A stretch of 64,000 nucleotides of DNA from Chloroflexota bacterium (GTDB lineage Bacteria; Chloroflexota; Dehalococcoidia; Lucifugimonadales; SAR202-VII-2). Below are positions 35,001-41,971 of the stretch, piece by piece (position 1 is the stretch's first letter; every line of letters begins with the position of its first letter). Position numbers and translations under genes: made by a program. The notes below the pieces were generated by a model that did no database searches, was not told the origin of the DNA, and saw only the letters and a list, made by a program, of their open reading frames with translations. The stretch covers positions 29,891 to 93,890 of the forward strand of contig QEVV01000009.1 in assembly GCA_003228115.1 (NCBI GenBank), given 5' to 3'.

Positions 35001-35164
35001 GCCATTCGGGCGAACTCTAGTGCGCCGCACAGGTTCGTGTCGGTGAGGGCAAGGGCGGGGTAGCCCAGCTTGAGCGCCTGGTCAATTAGCTCGTGGGGAT
35101 GAGAGGCTCCTACTCCGAAGGAGTAGAAACTGTGGGTATGAAGCTCTACATAAGAAGTAGTCAT
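32021..35164 (-). CDS. dnaE2: error-prone DNA polymerase DnaE2 (ImuC)
   Basis: This 1047-residue C-family polymerase has an N-terminal PHP domain (ELHTHSFYSFGVGASHP), the palm with PPGRGRGSS, the catalytic PDIDLDFP pair and a third acidic residue in FAKIDILSL, a helix-hairpin-helix region and a C-terminal OB fold (TFITIEDEYGDIQLVVWP). The length and the GVGASHP PHP start fit DnaE2 better than replicative DnaE1. DnaE2 performs mutagenic translesion synthesis with ImuB after DNA damage. imuB is the next gene upstream on the same strand, but 320 bp of repeats intervene. Confidence 0.9.
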   Translation of the reverse strand: MTTSYVELHTHSFYSFGVGASHPHELIDQALKLGYPALALTDTNLCGALEFARMANGWKLRPITGGEITLKDGSHLTLLVRDRKGYANLSQLFTYANMADRREPTLNPTFFAEHTEGLFLLTGCSHGQVPRLVSQGKYQQATDVLRQYVEWFGSDAVYVELQQHKQHGDTQRNQRLLELAKSVGVPVVATNNAHYHAPERHKLQNVLTAARNNSTLDEALPLLKLSPEFYLKSAEEMGQLFDGCPAAIANTLRIAEACPFNLSTDLGYKLPAPPVPEGYTPETYLERLCLEAVPRRYGSINEKIQERLNEEFRLIRKHDLAGFLLLYSEIVRMAQAIMVEQGLADPEMPIELRPPGRGRGSSVALVIGYLLGISHVDPLLYNLSLERFLPEDAKTLPDIDLDFPRALRDQLIDRIHKQFGPEHAVLTGAITKYRLSGVIADLGKVMGLPQEDLKAVSKVIHAHDPKQFKAELLQSPEHRSKVNMPGWRDLLELAPQLIEAPKRLGQHVGGMILSSSPIPEMVPIREGAITGRYILDWDKDSIADAGFAKIDILSLPVLDQIEEAVNLIEARTGQRLDLSQVDPEDPEVYDLINAGRATGVFLLQSPAQLKMGQRLKSRNFVDLAYQVALIRPGVGMQGSAVSQFVERYRHGVPWEYDHYLENRALERGYGIIVWQEQVVQLIMDVAGMTSAEADEIRRAFAKAHNEHLIEMYWERFRDGAMKKGVPEDVARKIYGKVNGHYMFPESHSYAFAISAYQAAYLKCHYPLEFFVALMNNQPMGFYPLEALKEDARRHGVAFRNPCVNRSAFTCLPVKAAVLVGLRYVKDVGEALAKTIIEERERSGPYVSVGDLVQRTGVKHQTVESLVLAGAFDSVAPNRKVALWEAGLYQRPNTHQMVLPMSMDQDVPQLEDFTDYERMLAEYRVMGMYPRGHIMEFLRPALPSSVLTTTGVEQAKDGEVITVAGWPIARQHPRGESGTTFITIEDEYGDIQLVVWPQVFAEQKSALHGHVLQAQGTISRWDGTTNVVVSQIEPIPVPFEMPQAHDWH

Positions 35165-35227
35165 AAGGAACTTGTGGTTCTCTCCTGACGCAGGGGAGGG
35201 TTGGCTGTATTTGGCCTACGTCGTAGT

Positions 35228-35307
35228 CCCCACCCACCCGCCCTCGAACGTTTTATATTTTGTGGGGACACCCCACGCCCCGGCGAGGGCTCGCCCCCTG
35301 CACCCTA
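35228..35307 (+). repeat. GC-rich palindromic repeat family A, copy 2
   Basis: It has the family block order: CCCACCCACCCGCCCTCGAA, then a short hairpin around GTGGGGACACCCCAC, a CGAGGGCTCGCCC hairpin and CCCCTGCACCCT. It is the most diverged of the plus-strand copies. Confidence 0.7.
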
Positions 35308-35363
35308 GATGAATGGCTTGCCTCTGCTCTTACCGCTTACGCTGGGTAATGGTTTCTTGTCCT

Positions 35364-35401
35364 CCCTCCCTCTAACTCCCTCGAGGGAGTTAGAGGGAGG
35401 G
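35364..35401. repeat. 38-bp perfect palindrome
   Basis: The two 19-base halves are exact reverse complements, centred between 35382 and 35383. It is pyrimidine-rich in the left half and purine-rich in the right, and there is no spacer. In RNA it would form a very stable hairpin between imuB and dnaE2. Confidence 0.65.
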
Positions 35402-35484
35402 GGAAACGCCACTACGATTCAAGCGTTTGTAAGAGTCGACCTCGTTCCTCCCCATGCGGGAGAGGGAACCCGGATCAGGCCCGT

Positions 35485-36936
35485 TCAGTAGTTCTGCCGG
35501 TACCACTTGCCCGCGAGTGGGTCGTGGAAGACGGTCATAGTGGTGTTGTCGGCGAGGCAAAGGCGGTAGTAGTTGCGCTTGGCTGGCTGAGGCGCCCACC
35601 ACCAGATGTCCACGGTCCACGAATCCTCAATAGCTGCGATCTGTTCCCTGTGTTTTGCTGAAGGTGTGACGGCAACGGCGGAGCCTCTTTCCAGGCGGGC
35701 AGGGACCGGAGCCGGAAGGTTTAAAGGCTTCATGCGCTGTGCCGCTGAGGGATCAATGGGCACCTGAACCACACGCATCTCTGGCAGCGGGTGGCCTGGG
35801 GCGATGTCCACAACGCGATAGAGGGCCGGGCTCCCATTCAGATGCGGCTGAAGACGCCGGTCTACGTCGACAAGCCGTTCAGCCCTGGAGTCCCGCGTGT
35901 TTCTAAGTATGCCGCCCTGAGCACTGGGCTCGCCGGTGAAATCAGACAGAGCCAAGGACACTTCTTCGATGGCTCTTTGAGGTGGATCTATGGTGAGTCT
36001 GGCTTGGATGGCCGAGAGTGCTAGCTCTGGAGATCCCAGACCCTCCTTGAAGGCGTAGGTGCGGCTCCACGCGGGAGCGTCATTGACGCCGCACTCCACT
36101 GCAGCTTTACCGACGAACCGGCCTCGCATCTCGGGCCTTGCAAAGGCCCGTTTCAGTAGCATCTCCAGTCCCAGCGTCAGCATGTCCAAAGAGACTGAGG
36201 CATAGGGAAACTCAATACGTTCTGTAATGCGTTCTTCTTGGTGGATCGGTGTTAGGGGACGGCTATCGATGCCTTGGGCCAGTTCCCGGATCAGCCTCCC
36301 CTCCGGCCCGAACTGGGCTTGCATAGGGCCTAGATGGAATGGGGCTAGATCGCCGATCCGATGCAGACCGAGCTGATGCAGGCGATCCTGCGCTTCCGAA
36401 GACACCGGCATTTGATCGATAAAAAAGGGACGGACGAATTGTTTGGTGTCTTCTGGGGCCTTGAAAGAGCCCCCTGGGTCCGCCTGTTGAGCAGCGAGAT
36501 AGGCAATGAACTTGTTCTCGCCGATGCCCAGCCGGGCGTCAAAGCCGTGGGGTATGACCCCGTGGATCATGGTGGCCAGCAGGGCGTCATTGCCGTACAG
36601 GAGGTCCAATCCATCCAAGCCAACGTAGGCGCAGCCTAGGGTGGCTTCCTCCACAGTCGGGCTTCGCTGGAGCATGGACTCCAGGATGCCGTCGAACACC
36701 TCGCGGTAGTGGGTCTCATCTGCCTCTAGGAGGGTCGTCCCGGCCGCGCAGGTTAAGGCCTCATGAAGTGGCATTCCCCGAGTGACCAATTTCTCCAGGT
36801 GCTCGGAGTGGTCCACAGCGATGCGTTTTGATCCTGAAGCGGCTGCCATCAGAACCGGTTGATCCTTTAATTCTGGGTGCCGTTGCAGTTCCACCTGGAC
36901 TCGGAAGTGAGGCAAGAGCAAACAAGCGAGAGACAA
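35485..36936 (-). CDS. imuB: ImuB-like, Y-family polymerase homologue without catalytic acids
   Basis: This 483-residue protein has the Y-family polymerase fold, but the first catalytic Asp region (DMDxFFA) is replaced by LLPHFRVQVEL and the SxDE motif by VGLDGLDLL, as in ImuB. The C-terminus ends with the ImuB-associated YYRLCLADNTTMTVFHDPLAGKWY segment. ImuB bridges DnaE2 to the beta clamp in SOS mutagenesis. The start is TTG 36936, preceded by GAGGTGA. No imuA lies upstream. A LexA-like box sits about 76 bp before the start, so induction by DNA damage is expected. Confidence 0.87.
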   Translation of the reverse strand: MSLACLLLPHFRVQVELQRHPELKDQPVLMAAASGSKRIAVDHSEHLEKLVTRGMPLHEALTCAAGTTLLEADETHYREVFDGILESMLQRSPTVEEATLGCAYVGLDGLDLLYGNDALLATMIHGVIPHGFDARLGIGENKFIAYLAAQQADPGGSFKAPEDTKQFVRPFFIDQMPVSSEAQDRLHQLGLHRIGDLAPFHLGPMQAQFGPEGRLIRELAQGIDSRPLTPIHQEERITERIEFPYASVSLDMLTLGLEMLLKRAFARPEMRGRFVGKAAVECGVNDAPAWSRTYAFKEGLGSPELALSAIQARLTIDPPQRAIEEVSLALSDFTGEPSAQGGILRNTRDSRAERLVDVDRRLQPHLNGSPALYRVVDIAPGHPLPEMRVVQVPIDPSAAQRMKPLNLPAPVPARLERGSAVAVTPSAKHREQIAAIEDSWTVDIWWWAPQPAKRNYYRLCLADNTTMTVFHDPLAGKWYRQNY

Positions 36937-37011
36937 GGTTCACCTCGAAGAGGCCGCCTGCTCTCAGGACTTCGTTTCAGCGGTGAGAACAGGGAAGCCA
37001 ATAAAGAAAAT

Positions 37012-37026
37012 AGAACATATGTTTCT
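37012..37026. promoter_or_regulatory. predicted LexA (SOS) box upstream of imuB-dnaE2
   Basis: AGAACATATGTTTCT matches the Gram-positive-type LexA consensus CGAACRNRYGTTYC at 13 of 14 positions. It lies 76 bp upstream of the imuB start, in front of a pair of genes that are LexA-regulated in many bacteria. Confidence 0.7.
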
Positions 37027-37266
37027 CACATGAAACCTTTACAGTCAAGGGGTTGCTGACCGGGGTGCTTCCCTAAGCAGGGAGAAGCGGAGGTTACTCT
37101 TAGGAGGGGGCCATAGTGGAAGGGTTCCAAAACGCCCTAGCTTCCTAAAGAGCGAGAGGGGACAACGTGCTGGGGAAGATGGCGAGGGCAAGGGCGATTC
37201 GTCGAGTCGCCCCTACAGTGGGTAGGTAACGAGGGGGTCGCAGCCTGATGCGAGGTTCTACAGCGA
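37027..37266. repeat. intergenic sequence between imuB and the DUF1801 gene, with a GTAGGGGCGACTCG-type hairpin (family D)
   Basis: The gap 36937-37266 holds the LexA box and, at 37190-37216, an imperfect inverted repeat of the same family as 40192-40222. I see no gene in it. Confidence 0.5.
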
Positions 37267-37719
37267 CTACCCGCGCCTTCCGCGAGCAGTCTCATACCTC
37301 TTAATGAACTTGTCCACGGGCGTCAGTGCGATGGTTTGGCCGATGAGGTCCAGGGGAATGTCGTCCAGTTTTTTGAAGCGGACACATGACCTGCCCATGT
37401 CCAGCTTCATTCCGGTGGCCTTGTATTGCTCGGTGAACCACTGCTCTGTGGCTGGATCGCCGTAGACGTTCATCAGATATATGGCCATGTAGTTCTTCTG
37501 TGAGGCCAGAGCGGCGTACCCCAGGGCCTGCTTGTTATAGGTCACGGGATATCGTTCCAGCGGAATCACGTAACTGATCATGCCGAACTGCATGGTCTCT
37601 TTGTATCCCTCGGGGAGGTTGTTTAGGATGACCTGGCGCACGATGTTGAGGGCCTTTCGCCGGTCTGGCGATAGTTCGGCCAGATACTCTTCAACGGTTT
37701 GGGCGCTACTTTGGGCCAT
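37267..37719 (-). CDS. DUF1801 (YdhG-like) domain protein
   Basis: This 150-residue protein has the DUF1801 pattern: TVEEYLAELSPDRRKALNIVRQ, then ETMQFGMISYVIP, and a C-terminal SCVRFKKLDDIPLDLI segment. Members are small cytoplasmic proteins of unknown function, with a fold seen in frataxin-like structures. Start 37719 has GGAGG nearby; a start at 37740 would add seven residues. It is an isolated gene, divergent from the VOC gene. Confidence 0.8.
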   Translation of the reverse strand: MAQSSAQTVEEYLAELSPDRRKALNIVRQVILNNLPEGYKETMQFGMISYVIPLERYPVTYNKQALGYAALASQKNYMAIYLMNVYGDPATEQWFTEQYKATGMKLDMGRSCVRFKKLDDIPLDLIGQTIALTPVDKFIKRYETARGRRG

Positions 37720-37896
37720 ACTAGGAGTCCTCCGAGGCAAGGTGACTAATCCATCTCATAAGATTCCCACGTATCCAACCTAGCAGTACCTTTGACGGCT
37801 GTCCACCGCAACGTGGCAGAAGGCTCTTGTTAATCCGTAAGTCCTGAATTACTATTCCGCGACTCGATGGTCATGACATACATTTAGGAGAACATT

Positions 37897-38685
37897 ATGC
37901 CTGAGATTACCAGCTACCCACAGGGGGCCTCTTCGTGGACGGAACTTTCGACCACTGATGAAGCGGGCGCTCTCAAATTCTACAGCGCTCTATTGGGATG
38001 GGAAGACGACCCCCAGCCTATGGGGCCTGACATGGGTTTCTACCACATGCAGCGGCTCAATGGCCTGGGGGTTGCCGCTCTTTACGAACAGGGCTCGGAG
38101 GAGAAGGCCCAGGGCATTCCATCTCACTGGCGGACCTACTTCACGGTCACGAATACCGACGCGGCAGTGGAGCGGGCCAAGGCTGCCGGTGGCTCCGTAG
38201 TCTTTGGGCCTATGGATGTCTTCGATGCAGGCCGCATGTGCATGCTAAGGGATCCCCAGGGCGCTATGTTTGCCGTGTGGCAGCCTAACCAGCACATCGG
38301 ATCCCGCGTCAAGTCCGAGACCGGGGCTGTGATGTGGAACGAGTTGATGACTACGGACGCCAATGCGGCGGCCCAGTTCTACACCGCTGTGTTCGAAACC
38401 GAGGCCGGCTCAATGGCCGGACCCGGAGGTATGGAGTATACCTTGCTTAAGGCCGAAGGCAACGACGTTGCCGGAATGATGAATCTCCCCCCTGAGATGA
38501 GTGCGGTCCCGCCGCACTGGGGGACCTACTTTGGAGTAGACGACGTCGACGCATCGGCGAAGCAGGCGGAATCCCTTGGCGCCAAGGTGATGGCAGCCCC
38601 CTTTGATGTCCCCAAGATAGGCCGGATGGCTGTTCTTGTAGACCCTCAGGGTGCCGCCGTCATGATCTTCAAGCCTGCACAATAG
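37897..38685 (+). CDS. two-domain VOC family (glyoxalase/bleomycin-resistance fold) protein
   Basis: This 262-residue protein has two tandem VOC modules of about 125 residues each (SWTELSTTDEAGALKFYSALLGW... and MWNELMTTDANAAAQFYTAVFET...). Each ends in a strand with FAVWQP or VMIFKP. This paired arrangement is common in actinobacterial and Chloroflexota proteins annotated as hydroxylases or glyoxalases. Typical metal-ligand residues (His/Glu) are not clearly conserved, so a binding role is possible. The start follows AGGAG. A hairpin terminator follows at 38703. Confidence 0.85.
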   Translation: MPEITSYPQGASSWTELSTTDEAGALKFYSALLGWEDDPQPMGPDMGFYHMQRLNGLGVAALYEQGSEEKAQGIPSHWRTYFTVTNTDAAVERAKAAGGSVVFGPMDVFDAGRMCMLRDPQGAMFAVWQPNQHIGSRVKSETGAVMWNELMTTDANAAAQFYTAVFETEAGSMAGPGGMEYTLLKAEGNDVAGMMNLPPEMSAVPPHWGTYFGVDDVDASAKQAESLGAKVMAAPFDVPKIGRMAVLVDPQGAAVMIFKPAQ

Positions 38686-38702
38686 GGCATCGAGTCTAAA
38701 CT

Positions 38703-38741
38703 AAAGACCAAGGGGAGCCGCTGGCTCCCCTTGGTCTTTCT
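38703..38741 (+). terminator. intrinsic terminator after the VOC gene
   Basis: A stem of about 16 bp (38704-38719 with 38723-38738) with a 3-base loop, ending in TTTCTCT. It separates the VOC gene from the SnoaL-like trio. Confidence 0.75.
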
Positions 38742-38794
38742 CTATACAATGCGGCGCATCAGAACCTCGGGGGACTTTCATAAGGAGGGAATCC

Positions 38795-39220
38795 ATGTCT
38801 GATGCAAACAAAGCAATAGTCCAGAAGTGGTTTGACGCATCGAACAACCATGATTTCGCGGCATACAATGAGATTTGCACGCCCGATTATGTTCACCACG
38901 ACCCCAATCTGCCTGTTCAGGACGCCGACCTGGAGACCTTCAAGCAGATCATCGGAGGAGGTTTCGTAGGTGCTTTTCCCGACCTCAGTTTGAAAGTGGA
39001 TGACATGATCGCTGAAGGGGATCGAGTGGCGGTGCGTTGGCATTTCCTGGGCACTCACAACGGCGAGCTTCCTGGAGACCCGCCACTGCCGCCCACCGGT
39101 AAGAGCATTTCGGTGAACAGCACGTCTATGCACCGGGTGGCGGACGGCAGGGTCGCTGAGACGTGGGTTATTTTCGACGTCTTGGGAATGATGCAGCAGC
39201 TTGGCGTGATTCCGTCGTAA
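38795..39220 (+). CDS. SnoaL-like/ester cyclase family protein (copy 1)
   Basis: This 141-residue NTF2-fold protein has the ester-cyclase pattern: MSDANKAIVQKWFDASNNHD, YVHHDPN, AFPDLSLKVDDMIAEGDRVAVRW and a C-terminal DVLGMMQQLGVIPS. Proteins of this kind include polyketide cyclases and many uncharacterised hydrolases; no reaction can be assigned. It is the first of three tandem paralogues and the most divergent of them, with a longer loop around LPGDPPLPPTG. A clear AAGGAGG precedes the start. Confidence 0.82.
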   Translation: MSDANKAIVQKWFDASNNHDFAAYNEICTPDYVHHDPNLPVQDADLETFKQIIGGGFVGAFPDLSLKVDDMIAEGDRVAVRWHFLGTHNGELPGDPPLPPTGKSISVNSTSMHRVADGRVAETWVIFDVLGMMQQLGVIPS

Positions 39221-39285
39221 CAGCCGAACGAGACGGCGTTGTTGGCTTGAATAGCCTAAGGATCCAGCTTTGAGGGGGTCGAACA

Positions 39286-39699
39286 ATGTCAGAAGAAAGC
39301 AAGGCTGTGCTGAAGAGGTTCTTCGATGACATTCTCAATGGTGGGAAGCTGGAAGTGCTGGACGAGATAGTCTCGCCCGACTTTTTCAATCATTCCACAG
39401 CTATGGGGGTGACTCCCGACCGTGAGGGTTGGAGAACCAGTCTTGGCATGCTCCTAGCCGGCTATTCGGATTTGCACTATGAGGTGAGTGATCTGATGGG
39501 AGAAGGCGAGATGGCCGCATTGCGCTTTGATACCACGGGTATTCACGTAGGTAATCTCTTTGGAGTTGAGCCCACAGGTAAGAAGGTGGATTGGTCTGGT
39601 ATGTTCATCTGCCGAGTGGTGGACGGAAAGATGGTGGAACGCTGGGAATTGCGTACGGACCTGAAAACCATGCAGCAGCTTGGAGTGATCCCCTCGTAG
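39286..39699 (+). CDS. SnoaL-like/ester cyclase family protein (copy 2)
   Basis: This 137-residue NTF2-fold paralogue starts MSEESKAVLKRFFDDILNG, contains EIVSPDFFNHS and MGVTPDREGWRTSLG, and ends TMQQLGVIPS. It is very similar to copy 3 across its length, including the identical MGVTPDREGWRTSLG block, so that pair is a more recent duplication than copy 1. No partner enzyme is seen that would set a pathway. It is probably co-transcribed with copy 3, whose start is 23 bp away. Confidence 0.82.
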   Translation: MSEESKAVLKRFFDDILNGGKLEVLDEIVSPDFFNHSTAMGVTPDREGWRTSLGMLLAGYSDLHYEVSDLMGEGEMAALRFDTTGIHVGNLFGVEPTGKKVDWSGMFICRVVDGKMVERWELRTDLKTMQQLGVIPS

Positions 39700-39722
39700 G
39701 GGAGCTTTAGAGGAGGAACAAC

Positions 39723-40136
39723 ATGTCTGAAGAAAGTAAGGCCACGCTCCTGCGGCTCTTCGAGGACCTCCTCAATGGCAACAACCTTGCCGTTCTCGAC
39801 GAAATTGTTTCACCGGATTTTGTGAACCACTCTCCGAGTATGGGCGTGACCCCTGATCGTGAGGGTTGGAGGACAAGTCTCGGCAGGATTCTTGCGGCCC
39901 TTTCCGACATGCACTATGAGGTGTATGACTTGATAGGCGAGGGAGAGATGGCGGCGCTGCGTTTCACTTCCCAGGCTACCCACGTGGGCGAGCTTTACGG
40001 CATTGCGCCCAGCGGGAGGACGGTCTATTGGGCTGGCATGTTCATCTGCCGCGTGGTGGATGGAAAGATGATGGAGCGCTGGGAGATGCGCACCGATATG
40101 ACCATGCTGCAGCAGTTGCGCGGCGGTTCTTCCTAG
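39723..40136 (+). CDS. SnoaL-like/ester cyclase family protein (copy 3)
   Basis: This 137-residue paralogue starts MSEESKATLLRLFEDLLNG and ends LQQLRGGSS. It keeps the SPDFVNHSPSMGVTPDREGW and GEGEMAALRF blocks of copy 2, but its tail has lost the GVIPS ending shared by the other two. AGGAGG precedes the start. Function unknown. The gene is followed by a hairpin of the family D type. Confidence 0.82.
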   Translation: MSEESKATLLRLFEDLLNGNNLAVLDEIVSPDFVNHSPSMGVTPDREGWRTSLGRILAALSDMHYEVYDLIGEGEMAALRFTSQATHVGELYGIAPSGRTVYWAGMFICRVVDGKMMERWEMRTDMTMLQQLRGGSS

Positions 40137-40191
40137 ACTGATTTGGCCTTCGCGTCCATTGCAGAGAAACGATTCTCGTTGTCAAAAGCAC

Positions 40192-40222
40192 TGTAGGGGC
40201 GACTCGCCGAGTCGCCCCTACA
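40192..40222. repeat. hairpin repeat (family D), best copy
   Basis: Two 15-base arms are exact reverse complements around one base (40207), with the arm TGTAGGGGCGACTCG. Related copies lie at 37190-37216 and more loosely at 41509-41537 and 50219-50248. It might terminate the SnoaL-like unit, but lacks a T-tract. Confidence 0.65.
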
Positions 40223-40312
40223 CTTGTCACCGAGCACGTCGGCTCTTTCTTTTCATGGAGCGTAGTAGACTCTGGTTGGCTTTAACCCTTATTCAACAAT
40301 GAGTGAACTGTT

Positions 40313-41491
40313 ATGACCAACAATATCCTTGTTCTTCAGTCCGGGGGATGCACACCTGTCCTGAACCGCAGCCTCTTCGGCGTTGCCCAAGAAGCGTCTC
40401 TGCATGCGAGTCTTGGGGATGTCCTCGGGGCCGTCCATGGCCTCGAAGGGGTCCTAGCCGATGACTTGGTGGACCTAGGCCGCGTGTCCGCCGCCGCATG
40501 GAAGCGAGTCGCCGGTGCACCAGCGGCAGCTTTGGGTTCGACCCGGCGGAAGCTGAAGAGTGAAGACGTGACGCCTGTTTTGGAGATGCTGGCCAGGCAT
40601 GACATTCGTTTCCTCTTCATCATCGGCGGCAATGATTCGGCGGAGACAGGCCATGCCATTGGCCGCGAAGCCCAAGCGGCTGGGTACGCGTTGTCGGTGG
40701 TCAACGTTCCCAAGACTATCGACAATGACCTCATGGTTACTGACCACTCTCCGGGCTACGGCAGCGCCGCCCGGTTCATCGCCCTGGCGACTATGGGGGC
40801 AGGCGCTGATGCTGATGCAATGGGCGCGGCAGCGCCAATAACTATCATTGAGGTGATGGGGCGCGACGCTGGCTGGTTGGCCGCGGCCGCCGCTCTTGGG
40901 CGGCGCGAAGACCGAGACCCACCCCACGTTATTTGTGTCCCTGAGGTAGATGTCCACGAGTACCGATTCCTTGACCTGATGGAAGCGGCGTACCGCCGGT
41001 TTGGCGCTGCCGTGGCTGTTGTAGCCGAGAACGCCAAGGGCCCCAATGGTGTCCTGGGGGGACAGGAAGAGCCCTGGCTGGTTGATGACTTCGGACATGC
41101 TTACTATGACGGCCCCGCTCGTTACCTGGCGGGCTTGCTGTCGAAGCGCCTTGGCGTGCGCGTGCGTCATGAGAAGCCGGGGACTATTCAGCGCTCGTTT
41201 GTTGAGGGCCTGTCTCGCACGGACGTTCGCGAGGCCGAGATGGCCGGGCGAGCGGCTGTGCGCTACGCCCTGGAAGGTCGCAGCGATTGTATGGTGACCT
41301 TGGTCCGCCAACCCGGCGAGAAGTATGAATGCACCACCGACACGGCTCCCTTCGAATTGGTGGCTGGAAAGGTCTGGCGCATGCCGGAGTCGTACCTTGA
41401 TCCAGCCAACTACCAAGTCACCCAGGCCTTCACTGACTACGCGAGGCCACTTATTGGCGCGCCGCTGCCCCACTTCGGCCGCCTGCGCTGA
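40313..41491 (+). CDS. pfp: 6-phosphofructokinase, predicted pyrophosphate-dependent type
   Basis: This 392-residue PfkA-fold kinase has GGNDSAET where ATP enzymes have GGDGS, and PKTIDNDL with Lys in place of the Gly of PGTIDND. Both features mark the PPi-using clade. MGRDAGWLA supplies the sugar-binding Arg region. It would phosphorylate fructose 6-phosphate, reversibly, using pyrophosphate. The N-terminal LQSGGCTPVLN replaces the canonical GG-D/C-APG(M/L)N loop. A PPi preference is inferred from motifs, and an ADP/ATP preference cannot be formally excluded. No other glycolytic gene is nearby. Confidence 0.85.
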   Translation: MTNNILVLQSGGCTPVLNRSLFGVAQEASLHASLGDVLGAVHGLEGVLADDLVDLGRVSAAAWKRVAGAPAAALGSTRRKLKSEDVTPVLEMLARHDIRFLFIIGGNDSAETGHAIGREAQAAGYALSVVNVPKTIDNDLMVTDHSPGYGSAARFIALATMGAGADADAMGAAAPITIIEVMGRDAGWLAAAAALGRREDRDPPHVICVPEVDVHEYRFLDLMEAAYRRFGAAVAVVAENAKGPNGVLGGQEEPWLVDDFGHAYYDGPARYLAGLLSKRLGVRVRHEKPGTIQRSFVEGLSRTDVREAEMAGRAAVRYALEGRSDCMVTLVRQPGEKYECTTDTAPFELVAGKVWRMPESYLDPANYQVTQAFTDYARPLIGAPLPHFGRLR

Positions 41492-41971
41492 TCTGAGAAA
41501 AACCTGCGGTAGGGGCAGGGGTCTTACCCGTCCGGACGTTTGCATTGGTTGGCCGCTGTCCATAGTGCGGACGCATTCTGGGCTAAAGGTTTTGGGTGGC
41601 CAACGCCGTTGTCCCACCCAGCCCGCCCTCGAACGTTTTGGACTCAGGGGGACACCCCCTGGCCCCCGGCGGGGCTTTGCCCCTGCACCCTATTTAGGGT
41701 GCGGGCTTCGTGGCCGTCATTGCGATCTTGGTTCTCGTGGTCCGGGATGAGTTCGTCCGAGCACCCAAGGCTTTCCTAGCCGCAGCTCTGATTTGCCTGA
41801 ACTCCTGCTTGCCTCGGTGGTATCCTTTTGCGATTCCATCAGTGCCTCGGTATGCGGTTGGAAGGCCGTCTCAGGAAGGAGAGATACTTCAAGGGGCGTT
41901 GGTGGATACGTCTCTCTACGCTCTTTTGGAAGACGAGTGGCGGACCGGAAATTCGGCCTTTGGAGGCAAGC
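41492..41971. repeat. gene-free gap with repeats before the RecB-like nuclease
   Basis: The 480-bp gap contains a family D-like block (41509-41537), palindromic repeat A copy 3 (41613-41695) and an ACCCTATTTAGGGT inverted repeat (41687-41700). The frame of the downstream nuclease stays open back to about 41828 but shows no ribosome site there. I see no other gene. Confidence 0.5.
41613..41695 (+). repeat. GC-rich palindromic repeat family A, copy 3
   Basis: It has the family order CCCACCCAGCCCGCCCTCGA, a hairpin around AGGGGGACACCCCCT, GGCCCCCGGCGGGGC and TTTGCCCCTGCACCC, close to copies 4 and 5. Confidence 0.75.

Larger units (their letters stand above)
35165..35484. repeat. 320-bp gap between imuB and dnaE2 filled with repeats
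   Basis: No gene is visible. It contains palindromic repeat A copy 2 (35228-35307), a 38-bp perfect palindrome (35364-35401) and a CTCCCCATGCGGGAG-type hairpin near 35449-35465. These lie inside what is usually a continuous imuB-dnaE2 transcription unit and may act as a partial terminator or a processing site. Confidence 0.6.

Noticed and set aside
40192..40222. Hairpin as a strong intrinsic terminator of the SnoaL-like genes
   Set aside because: There is no T-tract and related hairpins occur elsewhere without relation to gene ends, so it is listed as a repeat.
41828..41971. Longer N-terminus of the RecB-like nuclease from a TTG at 41828
   Set aside because: No ribosome site lies near it, whereas TTGGAGG precedes TTG 41972 at good spacing and the conserved domain starts soon after.
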